From CAYUKK01 sp964445305 (lineage in GTDB: Bacteria > Acidobacteriota > Aminicenantia > Aminicenantales > UBA8522), in the NCBI GenBank assembly GCA_964445305.1, contig CAYUKK010000117.1, positions 1 through 21,143 on the forward strand: a stretch of DNA of 21,143 nucleotides, in the 5' to 3' direction. Below, in pieces: positions 6,291 through 14,106 of this stretch (position 1 is the first letter of the stretch; every line of letters begins with the position of its first letter). The position numbers and the translations under genes are program-made. Below the pieces are notes generated by a model. It had not been told where the DNA came from and did no database searches. It saw only the letters and a list, made by a program, of their open reading frames with translations.

Positions 6291-8653
6291 ACCCAGACCA
6301 AGTCAAAAAGATTTTTGAGCAAGCTGAGAAAGAAGGGCGGTCTTACCTCCTCGAGCCTGAAGTTTATGCCCTTCTCCGGAGCTACGGAATTTCGACGCCG
6401 CGCTTTTTTTTCATCCATAAAGGGCAGAGGGTCAGCGGTCAACAGCTCAGCCGCCTTCAAAGCGCTGAGGTCGTCATCAAAATCGTCTCGCCCGATATCG
6501 TTCACAAGAGCGATGTCGGTGGCGTCGCTTTCGTCTCGGCTGAGCCGGGCAAAGTCAATCGGGCCATCGCTTCCATGCTCGAAGAAGTGCCGCGCCGATT
6601 CTTCGCCTGGCAGGCGCAGAGATATCCCCGGCCCCAGGTTTCTGAGGAGATGATCAGGGCCAACCTCAGGGGCGTCCTGGTCCTGGAGAGAGTGGATTAT
6701 GAGGATGTCGGTTTTGGGAGTGAGCTCTTGGTCGGCATCCGCAATTCGAGGGAATTCGGGCCCATCGTCACCATGGGGTTGGGTGGGCTCGACGTCGAAT
6801 ACATCAACGCAAGGTTAAGAGAAGGACAAGCGCTGGCCATCGCCTCCGCTCATCTAACGACCAAAGCCGCCGTTCGGGGCTTGCTCGAGCCGCTCGCCTT
6901 CTATCCTAAGCTGACTCGAGAATTCAGGGGCAAGGCGGCGGCTCTTGAAGAGGATGAGCTCATCGAGACCTTTGGCCGCTTTCTTATGATGGCCAGGGCC
7001 TTTTCGCCCTGGGCGAGAAAATCCGCTTATGTTGTCGAGGAAGCGGAAGTCAATCCCTTTGTCATCCGGGGCGGAAAGCTCGTAGCTCTCGATGGGATGT
7101 GCCGCTTTTCGCGCCAGCACGCTCTGCGGAGGGCAAATCTCGTTTCGGCTGTTGGATTTCTCCTCCATCCCCGCTCCATCGGCATTATCGGCGTCTCGGA
7201 GCGGATGAACCTCGGCCGGATCATCCTGAGGAATATTCTCAAAGAAGGTTTTCCCCGGGATCGGGTCTATGTCGTTAAGCCCGACCTCGAGGAGATAGAA
7301 GGCTGTCGTTGTTTTCCGAGTGTGATTGCCCTGCCGGAGACAGTCGACCTTTTTGTTCTGACCCTGGCCGCTGAGCCGAGCATACGGGTTATGGAGGCCC
7401 TTATCGAAGCTGAGAAGGCTCGCTCGGTGGTCATCATTGCCGGCGGCTTGGGCGAAAAAAAAGGAAGCGAATTTCTCGAAGAAAAGATGAGAGAGTTGCT
7501 CCGCGAGCAGCGGAAGAAGGGGAAACTGACCCCAGTCGTTAACGGCGGCAACTGCATGGGCATCTATTCAGCGCCGGGAAAGTACGACACGACGTTCATT
7601 CCCGAATACAAACTGTCGAGCCCGGGAAAGAAAAACGCCCGCCTTGTCTACATCAGCCAGAGTGGCGCCTTCATGGCCGCGCGCATGAGCAAGCTACCTT
7701 CCGTCGAGCCGCTCTACGCCATCTCCCTCGGGAATCAGGTTGACCTGACCGCATCTGATTATCTTGCCTATTTGAACTTGATGGATCGACCCGATATTGA
7801 GCTTGTGGCTCTCTACATTGAAGGCTTCAAGCCCGGAGACGGTTTGGCCCTGGCCAGGGCTGTTAGGGAGGCAGTCCGGCGGGGAAGAATGGTCCTCGTT
7901 TACAAGAGCGGCCGGACGCCTGAAGGCCAGCAAGCGACTTCAAGCCACACCGCCTCAGTGGCTGGTGATTACGCTGTCTGCCGCTCCGTTCTCGAAACTC
8001 AGGGGGCATTCGTAGCCGAAGACCTCGTTGAGTTTGAGGAGGCCCTCCAGAATCTTCTTCCCCTATCCAGGAAAATGCCGCGGGGAAAACGGGTTGCTCT
8101 CCTCAGCAATGCCGGCTTCGAGTGCGTCATCCTGGCTGATAACCTGAAGAATCGATATTCCCTGGAGTTGGCCGCTCTTTCCGAAAAGACAACCGCCCGG
8201 CTCACTGCCCTCCTCAGTCCCCTGGGGATTGACCGACTCCAGGACGTGCGCAACCCTGTTGACTTGACTCCAGTGGCCGATGATGCGACGTTTGCCGGAT
8301 GCGTCGAGGTCCTGCTTAACGACCCAGGAATCGACTGTGCCGTGATCTCCCCTGTGCCGATGACCTCGGCTCTTCAGACCCTTCCTCCCGGAGAGGGCCA
8401 TAAAGAAAATATTTATGAGGGGGAGAGCATAGCCAGGCGCCTGATTGAACTTTTTCAAAAATCGGAAAAACCTTTTGTCGTCAACATTGACGCTGGCGCC
8501 CTCTACCAGCCCCTCGTTGACCTGCTGGTCTATGGCGGAGTCCCGGTTTTTCGTCACTCCGACCGGGCGCTTCGCTTCCTGAGCAAGTTCGTCACTTTAA
8601 AGCTGAAGATGGCCGGGAAAGCTGGAGAAAAGAGAAAAATTAACCGAAAATAA
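6287..8653 (+). CDS. ADP-forming acyl-CoA synthetase (acetate--CoA ligase), fused beta-alpha
   Basis: A 788-residue NDP-forming acyl-CoA synthetase that turns acyl-CoA, ADP and phosphate into acid, CoA and ATP. The ATP-grasp (beta) half comes first, residues 1-270, with VHKSDVGGV (His73, the position of the beta-subunit phospho-relay His) and MGLGGLDVEYI. A CoA-binding Rossmann domain (GIIGVS near 299-304) follows, then the ligase half with ISQSGAF and SSHTASVAG, whose His554 matches the phosphorylated histidine of the alpha part. The residue roles come from the family. Translational overlap with iorB indicates that aryl-acetyl-CoA made by IorAB is cashed in for ATP here. Some family members act on acetyl-, isobutyryl- or aryl-CoA; the substrate is inferred from context. 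Confidence 0.92.
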   Translation: MNPDQVKKIFEQAEKEGRSYLLEPEVYALLRSYGISTPRFFFIHKGQRVSGQQLSRLQSAEVVIKIVSPDIVHKSDVGGVAFVSAEPGKVNRAIASMLEEVPRRFFAWQAQRYPRPQVSEEMIRANLRGVLVLERVDYEDVGFGSELLVGIRNSREFGPIVTMGLGGLDVEYINARLREGQALAIASAHLTTKAAVRGLLEPLAFYPKLTREFRGKAAALEEDELIETFGRFLMMARAFSPWARKSAYVVEEAEVNPFVIRGGKLVALDGMCRFSRQHALRRANLVSAVGFLLHPRSIGIIGVSERMNLGRIILRNILKEGFPRDRVYVVKPDLEEIEGCRCFPSVIALPETVDLFVLTLAAEPSIRVMEALIEAEKARSVVIIAGGLGEKKGSEFLEEKMRELLREQRKKGKLTPVVNGGNCMGIYSAPGKYDTTFIPEYKLSSPGKKNARLVYISQSGAFMAARMSKLPSVEPLYAISLGNQVDLTASDYLAYLNLMDRPDIELVALYIEGFKPGDGLALARAVREAVRRGRMVLVYKSGRTPEGQQATSSHTASVAGDYAVCRSVLETQGAFVAEDLVEFEEALQNLLPLSRKMPRGKRVALLSNAGFECVILADNLKNRYSLELAALSEKTTARLTALLSPLGIDRLQDVRNPVDLTPVADDATFAGCVEVLLNDPGIDCAVISPVPMTSALQTLPPGEGHKENIYEGESIARRLIELFQKSEKPFVVNIDAGALYQPLVDLLVYGGVPVFRHSDRALRFLSKFVTLKLKMAGKAGEKRKINRK

Positions 8654-8671
8654 AGAAGAGGGAGGACGCTC

Positions 8672-10513
8672 ATGGTCCTGAAAGGGCGACCAAGCCAGAC
8701 CTTCGTTTATCATTTAATCTTGGTCCTTTTTTTCTTCCAAATTTCCGTGCTTCTCTTAGCGGGTCCGGCCGATAATCAGACTAAGGCTGTCCCGAGGCCG
8801 GAGTACCCCAGGCCAGAAAAAGTGAGGGGCGAATGGCTCAGCCTGAATGGAGAATGGAATTTTGCCATCGACCAAGCTGAAAGCGGCGAGGAAAAGGAAT
8901 ATTTCAAGGGTGAGGGGTTTGATAAGAAAATTCTCGTTCCTTTTGCCCCAGAGAGTCCGCTTTCGGGGATCGGCAACTTAGACTTCATGAAAGCCGTCTG
9001 GTACAAGAGGACTTTCCGCATTCCCGAATCATGGAAGGGGAAAAGAGTTCTGCTTCATTTTGAGGCCTGTGATTATCGAACGACCGTCTGGGTTAACGGG
9101 AAAAAAGCCGGCCAGCACGAAGGCGGCTACACGCCTTTTTCCTTCGATATCACCGACCTCATCGGGGCGGCTGAGAACGTCCTTGTCGTCAGGGCATATG
9201 ATGATGTTCGGAGCGGGCTCCAGCCGACGGGAAAACAGAGCCATCGGCTTCATTCCTACAGCTGTCTTTATCGCCGGACGACGGGAATCTGGCAGACCGT
9301 ATGGCTCGAGCCTGTTCCAGAGACCTCTATCGAGGATTACCGCGTCTTTCCCGATGTCGATAACGGCGAGGTTTTGGTCCTCGTCCGCCTGAACCGTGCT
9401 CCGGAGAAAGGGGAAATTGCCGTCCGGGTGCAAGAGTCGGGTCGGGAACAATACTCGGGCCGCAAGAGGGCTGCGGCAACGGTTTCCTTCCAGGTGAGAT
9501 TGAAGAACCCAAAACTCTGGGATATCCGCCGTTCCCACCTTTACGACCTCGACATCATCTACGCTCGGGAGGGTCAGGAGATAGATAGAATTCGAGGATA
9601 TTTCGGCTTGCGCAAAGTGGAGACTCGGGGCAAAGCTGTTTATATCAATAACCGGCCGGTTTTCCTCCGCCTTGTTCTCGACCAGGGTTTTTATCCAGAT
9701 GGAATCTACACCGCGCCGACAGATGAAGCCTTGAAGCGGGATATCGAAATCTCCCTCGGCCTTGGTTTTGACGGAGCGCGGCTCCACCAGCGCGTCTTCG
9801 AAAGGCGCTTTCTCTATTGGGCCGACAGGCTCGGTTATCTCGTCTGGGGGGAATACGCCGATTGGGGGCTCGATATTTCCCGGCCGGAGTCATTTTTGAT
9901 TTTTTCTCGCGAATGGGCTGAGGCCATGGAGAGAGATTTGAACCACCCCTCGCTCATCGGCTGGTGTCCGTTCAATGAAAAATGGGAGGAAGAGTTTCCC
10001 GGCGTGATCGAGGGAATTTATCGGCTGACCAAGAGACTCGACCCTAACCGACTCGCTATCGATGCTTCAGGTGGATATCACCGCGTTAAGCCCGATGTCT
10101 TCGATGCCCACAATTATGAGCAGGATATCGGCAAGTTCAAGGCAGCTTTTGACGGCCTACTCAAGGAGCCGCCCATGGTCTTTGTTAACGGCGAGAGAGC
10201 TCGTCATGTCCCCTATGCTGCTCAACCCTATTTTGTCAGTGAATATGGAGGAATCTGGTGGAATCCCGGGCAGACGGATGAGAAAGCCTGGGGTTACGGT
10301 GAGCGGCCGAAGAGTGAGGAAGAGTTCCTCGAACGCTACCAGAAACTGACCGAAGCCCTCCTCTTCAACCCGGCCGTGGCTGGCTTCTGCTACACCCAGC
10401 TCTACGACATTGAGCAGGAAGTCAACGGCCTCTACACTTTTGACCGGAAACCGAAGTTCGACCCCGCCATTTTTTATCGCATCAACCAGCAGAAGGCGGC
10501 CATCGAAAAATAG
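8672..10513 (+). CDS. Exported glycoside hydrolase family 2 enzyme
   Basis: A 613-residue GH2 protein of the beta-galactosidase/beta-glucuronidase/beta-mannosidase clan. The order is an N-terminal hydrophobic signal (YHLILVLFFFQISVLLLAG), a jelly-roll sugar-binding domain (about 45-210, with LNGEWNF and VWVNGKKAGQHEGGYTPF), an Ig-like domain (about 215-310) and a TIM barrel. The predicted acid/base is Glu436 in WCPFNE and the nucleophile is Glu524 in VSEYGG; both are present, so it should be active. The exact sugar cannot be told. It is probably periplasmic. The start follows the acyl-CoA synthetase by 18 nt with GGGAGGA as ribosome site, so it seems to be in the same transcript, an odd partner for an amino-acid fermentation operon. 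Confidence 0.92.
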   Translation: MVLKGRPSQTFVYHLILVLFFFQISVLLLAGPADNQTKAVPRPEYPRPEKVRGEWLSLNGEWNFAIDQAESGEEKEYFKGEGFDKKILVPFAPESPLSGIGNLDFMKAVWYKRTFRIPESWKGKRVLLHFEACDYRTTVWVNGKKAGQHEGGYTPFSFDITDLIGAAENVLVVRAYDDVRSGLQPTGKQSHRLHSYSCLYRRTTGIWQTVWLEPVPETSIEDYRVFPDVDNGEVLVLVRLNRAPEKGEIAVRVQESGREQYSGRKRAAATVSFQVRLKNPKLWDIRRSHLYDLDIIYAREGQEIDRIRGYFGLRKVETRGKAVYINNRPVFLRLVLDQGFYPDGIYTAPTDEALKRDIEISLGLGFDGARLHQRVFERRFLYWADRLGYLVWGEYADWGLDISRPESFLIFSREWAEAMERDLNHPSLIGWCPFNEKWEEEFPGVIEGIYRLTKRLDPNRLAIDASGGYHRVKPDVFDAHNYEQDIGKFKAAFDGLLKEPPMVFVNGERARHVPYAAQPYFVSEYGGIWWNPGQTDEKAWGYGERPKSEEEFLERYQKLTEALLFNPAVAGFCYTQLYDIEQEVNGLYTFDRKPKFDPAIFYRINQQKAAIEK

Positions 10514-10555
10514 GCGGCACCCCGACTGGGAAGGGTCAAAGGGAGTTCCGCCACC

Positions 10556-10589
10556 CGCCTCGGAGAAAATATATGTTCAACCCGAGGTG
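10556..10589. other. Hairpin between the GH2 gene and the next gene
   Basis: CCTCGG (10558-10563) pairs with CCGAGG (10582-10587), extended by a G-T and a C-G pair, around an 18-nt A/T-rich loop. No T-run follows directly, so it is not a textbook terminator. It may attenuate read-through. Confidence 0.35.
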
Positions 10590-10600
10590 AGCGGAGGGTG

Positions 10601-10629
10601 TCGACGCCTTTTGCCTGTTTTGTTAAAAT
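10601..10629 (+). promoter_or_regulatory. Possible promoter before the DUF6599-like gene
   Basis: -35 TCGACG (10601-10606), 17-nt spacer, -10 TAAAAT (10624-10629). The predicted transcript start (about 10636) would fall at the upstream candidate ATG (10638), making that start leaderless or favouring the ATG at 10704. Confidence 0.3.
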
Positions 10630-10637
10630 GGGAGAGC

Positions 10638-11576
10638 ATGCGCGAGTGGTGGATTGGCTCAATCTTTTTCCTTTTGATTTTTCCTGGAGGAGGAATTTTT
10701 GACATGGCCCCAAACGACGAAGATTCGCCGGCGCTGGGTCGATTCCTCCCCCGTGAGGTGAACGGCTGGGAAGCTTCTGGCCGCGACGAAACATACGACC
10801 CGGAATCCATCTTTGATTACATCGATGGTGCAGGCGAGGTCTACCGTGCCTACAATTTCCAGAGCCTGCGCGTCCGTCGTTTCAGGAAGCAGGGTCAGCC
10901 AGCCATAACCGTCGACTTTTTCGACATGGAAAGCCCGGCGGATGCCTTTGGGGTTTTCACCCATGACCTCGAGGGCGAGCGGCTCGCTATAGGACAGGGA
11001 GCAACTTATAAGGGCGGTTTATTATCTTTTTGGAAAGGCCCCTATTTTGTCTCTGTCTATGCCGAGGGGGAGACGCCTGAAACCAAAGTCGCTGTTCTCC
11101 AGCTCGGCCGCAAGATTGCTTCCGCCATCCCCGTCGAGGGAGAAAAGCCAGAGCTTCTCAAACTGGTTCCGGTTGCTTTTTCCTTAGACGAAGCTCGCTT
11201 TTTCCACACTCATCTCATCCTCAATTATCACTTCTTCATTGCTTCGGAGAACATCCTGCGACTCGACAGAACCACCGACGCACTGTTAGTGCCCTTCAGG
11301 TCAGAGGCGGGAAAAAACCGGCTTCACCTTCTCCTCATTCGCTATCCTGATGAGGGAAAACAAGCTCAAGCCTACGAGAGCTTCGTCCGGGCCTACATGC
11401 CAGATGCCAGCCCACCGGGATTCGTCAGGACCGAGGATGAAACCTGGACGGGCATCAGACCCAAGAAAAATTATCTTTTTCTCGTTTTCCATGCCCCTTC
11501 TTTGGACCAGGCGGAGAGTTTGCTCGCTGAAATAGAAGAGAGGGTCGAAGCCCTACGAGGAGGACAATGCCTATGA
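10638..11576 (+). CDS. DUF6599-like protein of unknown function
   Basis: Resembles DUF6599-type proteins known mainly from Acidobacteriota-like genomes. The key segment is ESIFDYIDGAGEVYRAYNF, followed by a predicted alpha/beta fold with VDFFDMESPADAFGVF and a C-terminal half rich in beta strands. No catalytic motif is recognised. The start is ambiguous. ATG 10638 gives a short hydrophobic N-terminus (MREWWIGSIFFLLIFPGGG) that could be a signal or anchor. ATG 10704 has a strong AGGAGGA site 10 nt upstream and would give a cytosolic protein. The 3' end overlaps the DUF362 start by 10 nt, so the two are probably co-translated and may act together at the envelope. Confidence 0.75.
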   Translation: MREWWIGSIFFLLIFPGGGIFDMAPNDEDSPALGRFLPREVNGWEASGRDETYDPESIFDYIDGAGEVYRAYNFQSLRVRRFRKQGQPAITVDFFDMESPADAFGVFTHDLEGERLAIGQGATYKGGLLSFWKGPYFVSVYAEGETPETKVAVLQLGRKIASAIPVEGEKPELLKLVPVAFSLDEARFFHTHLILNYHFFIASENILRLDRTTDALLVPFRSEAGKNRLHLLLIRYPDEGKQAQAYESFVRAYMPDASPPGFVRTEDETWTGIRPKKNYLFLVFHAPSLDQAESLLAEIEERVEALRGGQCL

Positions 11577-12466
11577 AAGAGAAGCTCATGACGCGCCGAG
11601 ATTTCTTGAGGATGGCGGCGGTGGCCCCATTTCTGGCTGCTGGACCAGCTCACAGGGAGGACGGGGTCAACCTCCTCTCCGCCAGCAAGAGTCGGGTCGT
11701 CCTTATTCGCCATAAGGAAGCGCTCGATGCTTCAGGAAGACATAATCCACCGGTTATCCAGAAAATGCTGGACGAGGCGATCATGGCCTTCTTCAATGTC
11801 AAGGAGCCCGTCGATGGCTGGCGGAGGATTATTGAGCCTACGGATGTCGTGGGCATCAAATCCAATGTCTGGTCCTACATTCCCACAGGACCGGTGGTTG
11901 AGCAAGCCCTCAAGCGGCGTATTCTTGAAGTGGGTGTCCCGGAGGAGAGGATTGGCATCGACGACCGTGGTGTGCTGAGGAACCCGATTTTCCAGAAGGC
12001 GACCGCTCTCATTAACGTTCGGCCAGCTCGAACTCATCATTGGTCGGGTATGGGAACATGCATCAAGAACCTGATCATGTTTGTTCCTAACCCACCTGCT
12101 TACCACGGGGATTCCTGTGCCGACCTGGCCAAGATATGGAACCTGCCCCTGGTTAAGAACAAAGTCAAGCTGAACATCCTTCTCCTGTTGACGCCGCTTT
12201 TCCACGGTATCGGGCCACACCATTACAGCGAGAAATATGTCTGGCCATACAGGGGAATCCTCATGGGCGAAGACCCTGTGGCGGTGGATGCGACGGGCAT
12301 GCGTGTCCTCGAGGCCAAACGGCGCCAGTATTTTGGCGGAGAAAGGCCTCTCCAGCCGCCGGCCCATCATATCCTCCTGGCCGACACAAGGTATCATCTT
12401 GGCGTGAGCTCCCCTGAGAAGATTGAGCTCATCCGTCTGGGCTGGCAGGAGGATATTCTCATTTAG
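11567..12466 (+). CDS. Tat-exported DUF362 protein
   Basis: A 299-residue protein with a twin-arginine signal (TRRDFLRMAAVAPFLAAGPA, Arg10-Arg11) and a DUF362 domain: DVVGIKSNVWS, ALINVRPARTHHWSGMG, CIKNLIMF and GEDPVAVDATGMRVLE. Tat signals mark proteins exported folded, often with a metal or Fe-S cofactor. Many DUF362 proteins carry ferredoxin cysteines, but none are seen here. The start at 11567 is supported by GGAGG about 5 nt upstream; ATG 11573 is an alternative. The biochemical function is unknown. The FmdB gene's ribosome site overlaps this stop codon. Confidence 0.85.
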   Translation: MPMKEKLMTRRDFLRMAAVAPFLAAGPAHREDGVNLLSASKSRVVLIRHKEALDASGRHNPPVIQKMLDEAIMAFFNVKEPVDGWRRIIEPTDVVGIKSNVWSYIPTGPVVEQALKRRILEVGVPEERIGIDDRGVLRNPIFQKATALINVRPARTHHWSGMGTCIKNLIMFVPNPPAYHGDSCADLAKIWNLPLVKNKVKLNILLLLTPLFHGIGPHHYSEKYVWPYRGILMGEDPVAVDATGMRVLEAKRRQYFGGERPLQPPAHHILLADTRYHLGVSSPEKIELIRLGWQEDILI

Positions 12467-12477
12467 GAGGTGCTGCT

Positions 12478-12852
12478 TTGCCCATCTATGAATACCGTTG
12501 TTTGGATTGTGGGAAAAAATCGACTTTCCTGACTCTTTCGGTGGCCTCACCGGTGGAGGCTAAATGCAGGAAATGCGGAAGTGGCAATATGGTCAAACTC
12601 GTCTCCCGCGTGGCTGTTTCCAGGTCGGAGGAAAGCCGGTTGGAAAGCCTGGCTGACCCTTCCAAGCTGGCTGGACTTGACGAGAAAGACCCCAAGAGCC
12701 TGGCCCGCTGGATGAAGAGGATGGGTAAGGAAATGGGAGAAGATTTAGGGGAAGATTTTGACGAATCCATCGACGAGGCGATGGAGGAGGCAGAGAAAGG
12801 GGAGGGGGAAGGAGGAGGCGAGGAAGGAAGCGCGGCTGAAGAAGACTTCTGA
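12478..12852 (+). CDS. FmdB-type zinc-ribbon protein with acidic tail
   Basis: A 124-residue protein. The N-terminal zinc ribbon is the FmdB/CxxC_CXXC_SSSS family: MPIYEYRCLDCG with Cys8, Cys11, Cys30 and Cys33. The start is TTG at 12478, chosen because the family almost always begins MPIYEY and GGAGG (overlapping the upstream stop) is correctly spaced. From about residue 85 the protein is almost all Glu, Asp, Gly and Ser (DESIDEAMEEAEKGEGEG), a likely disordered acidic tail. Family members are proposed regulators or metal-binding factors; the role is not established. It sits between two export-signalled genes. Confidence 0.88.
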   Translation: MPIYEYRCLDCGKKSTFLTLSVASPVEAKCRKCGSGNMVKLVSRVAVSRSEESRLESLADPSKLAGLDEKDPKSLARWMKRMGKEMGEDLGEDFDESIDEAMEEAEKGEGEGGGEEGSAAEEDF

Positions 12853-12931
12853 CTTCTGCCCCCGATGATAAAAATCATGGAGATGGAGATTCGAGCTGGC
12901 TAAAATCGCAATTATAAAGGAGGGTCCGAGG

Positions 12932-13663
12932 ATGATGAGAACGATTGTTTTTGGCTCACTGCTTCTGGGATGGGGGACATTGTTGGCCACATTTCAGGCG
13001 TCAGGCGGGCAAGAGACCCCCGAACAGATGGTCGAGAAAATCCATTGGTTGGGCCAAGCCACGGTGAAAATCCAGATAGGGGAAAAGGTGATTTATGTCG
13101 ACCCATACCAGATTAAGAAAGATGACCAGGCAGACATCGTCCTCATCACCCATTCCCATCAGGATCACTTTTCCCCTGACGATTTGGCCAGAGTGGTTAC
13201 GGATAATACGGTTTTCATTGCTCCGCTGGATTGCGCTCAAAAATTAAAGGGGAAGTTTGCTAACCAAATCATCGTTTCTTCCCCCGGGATGAAAACCAAC
13301 GTGGGCGGCATTGATGTCGAGGCAGTTCCGGCTTACAATGTCATCAAGACTAAGTTTCACCCAAAGGAAAAGGCGTGGGTTGGATATGTTCTGACGATCG
13401 AGGGCGTAAGGATTTATCATGCTGGGGATACGGAGCGCATTCCGGAAATGAAGAACATCGATTGCCATATCGCTCTCTTGCCGCTGGGCCAGACTTACAC
13501 CATGAATAGCGTCGAGGAGGCGGCCGAGGTGGCACTCGATGTCCACGCCCGTATCGCTATCCCCATTCATTACGGGCTTTACGAGGGGAAGACCAGCGAT
13601 GCTGAGGAGTTCAAGAAGCTCCTTGAGGGAAAGGTGGTCGTCGTGATCAAGCCTAAGGAGTAA
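12932..13663 (+). CDS. Exported metallo-beta-lactamase-fold hydrolase (UlaG-like)
   Basis: A 243-residue MBL-fold protein. The N-terminal signal (IVFGSLLLGWGTLLATFQASG) implies periplasmic or membrane location. Metal ligands are HSHQDH (His74, His76, Asp78, His79), HAGDTE (His163, Asp166) and IPIHYG (His213), a full two-metal set. The compact layout is that of UlaG/UPF0173-like hydrolases; the substrate is unknown. GGAGG lies 10 nt upstream of the ATG, and TATAAA (12913-12918) may be a -10 box without a good -35. It converges with the minus-strand small ORF that ends just beyond its stop. Confidence 0.9.
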   Translation: MMRTIVFGSLLLGWGTLLATFQASGGQETPEQMVEKIHWLGQATVKIQIGEKVIYVDPYQIKKDDQADIVLITHSHQDHFSPDDLARVVTDNTVFIAPLDCAQKLKGKFANQIIVSSPGMKTNVGGIDVEAVPAYNVIKTKFHPKEKAWVGYVLTIEGVRIYHAGDTERIPEMKNIDCHIALLPLGQTYTMNSVEEAAEVALDVHARIAIPIHYGLYEGKTSDAEEFKKLLEGKVVVVIKPKE

Positions 13664-13671
13664 GGAGGAGG

Positions 13672-13865
13672 TTATTTCTTTTTTTGGCGCATTTTCTAAA
13701 TAGAGGTGGAGGTCAATAATTTCCTCAGCCAGAGCATCCGCTACCACGCCGAGGGCATTCTTTTCCGGCTCGAGCTTGATGCCTTTGACGTCTTCAACGA
13801 ATTTTCCCACTTCTTCTGACCAACCTCTCGATAATTTCATTTTCTTTTTTTTCGTTCGGAGCCAT
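13672..13865 (-). pseudogene. Small unknown ORF gated by two poly-A runs
   Basis: The unambiguous core reads MKLSRGWSEEVGKFVEDVKG, then IKLEPEKNALGVVADAL and AEEIIDLHLYLENAPKK. From ATG 13840, which overlaps the sigma-4 stop as ATGA, the frame stays open far into the antisense of the MBL gene, which is implausible. If the A7 run at 13685-13679 had one A fewer, it would end naturally as ENAPKKK-stop at 13672. Upstream, AAGGAGGA precedes an ATG at 13865; if the A8 run at 13852-13845 also had one A fewer, that start joins in frame as MAPNEKKKMKLS. Either real frameshifts, slippage or assembly error explains this. The family is not recognised; by position it could be a partner of the sigma factor. 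Confidence 0.45.
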
Positions 13866-14106
13866 GGTCCTCCTTTCTTAGCCTCTCCATGATCGCAGCT
13901 CTGGCCCGACTGAGTCGGGACATAACAGTTCCCTCCTTGATGCCGAGGGTTTTAGCGATTTCCTTATAGGAGAGCTCGGAGTATTCTTTAAGGATGAAGA
14001 CATCGCGGTGTTTTTTGGGCAAACGATGGACAGCTTCTTTTAGGCTTTCTTGCGCTTCTTCATAAATGGCTTGGATCCCTCGCCCAGGCAGCCTGAATAA
14101 GCGCCT
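13837..14106 (-). pseudogene. ECF sigma factor region 4, N-terminally truncated
   Basis: Reading from just after the stop of the upstream PLP enzyme, the same frame encodes about 89 residues without a stop: a sigma-4 domain with ESLKEAVHRLPKKHRDVF, LSYKEIAKTLGIKEGTV and MSRLSRARAAIMERL, the helix-turn-helix that contacts the -35 box. Region 2 (core binding, -10 recognition) is missing; an intact ECF sigma is about 180 residues. The only good start is TTG at 14022, giving 61 residues. It looks like a sigma gene cut off by a rearrangement. A stand-alone sigma-4-like DNA-binding protein is the alternative. Confidence 0.65.

Noticed and set aside
11732..12550. Antisense open frame of 272 codons over the DUF362 gene
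   Set aside because: Shadow of a Tat-signalled gene in a tight operon.
13244..13671. Extension of the small minus-strand ORF into the MBL gene
   Set aside because: It would overlap the MBL gene antisense for about 420 bp; a stop one frame away right after the A7 run is a better end.
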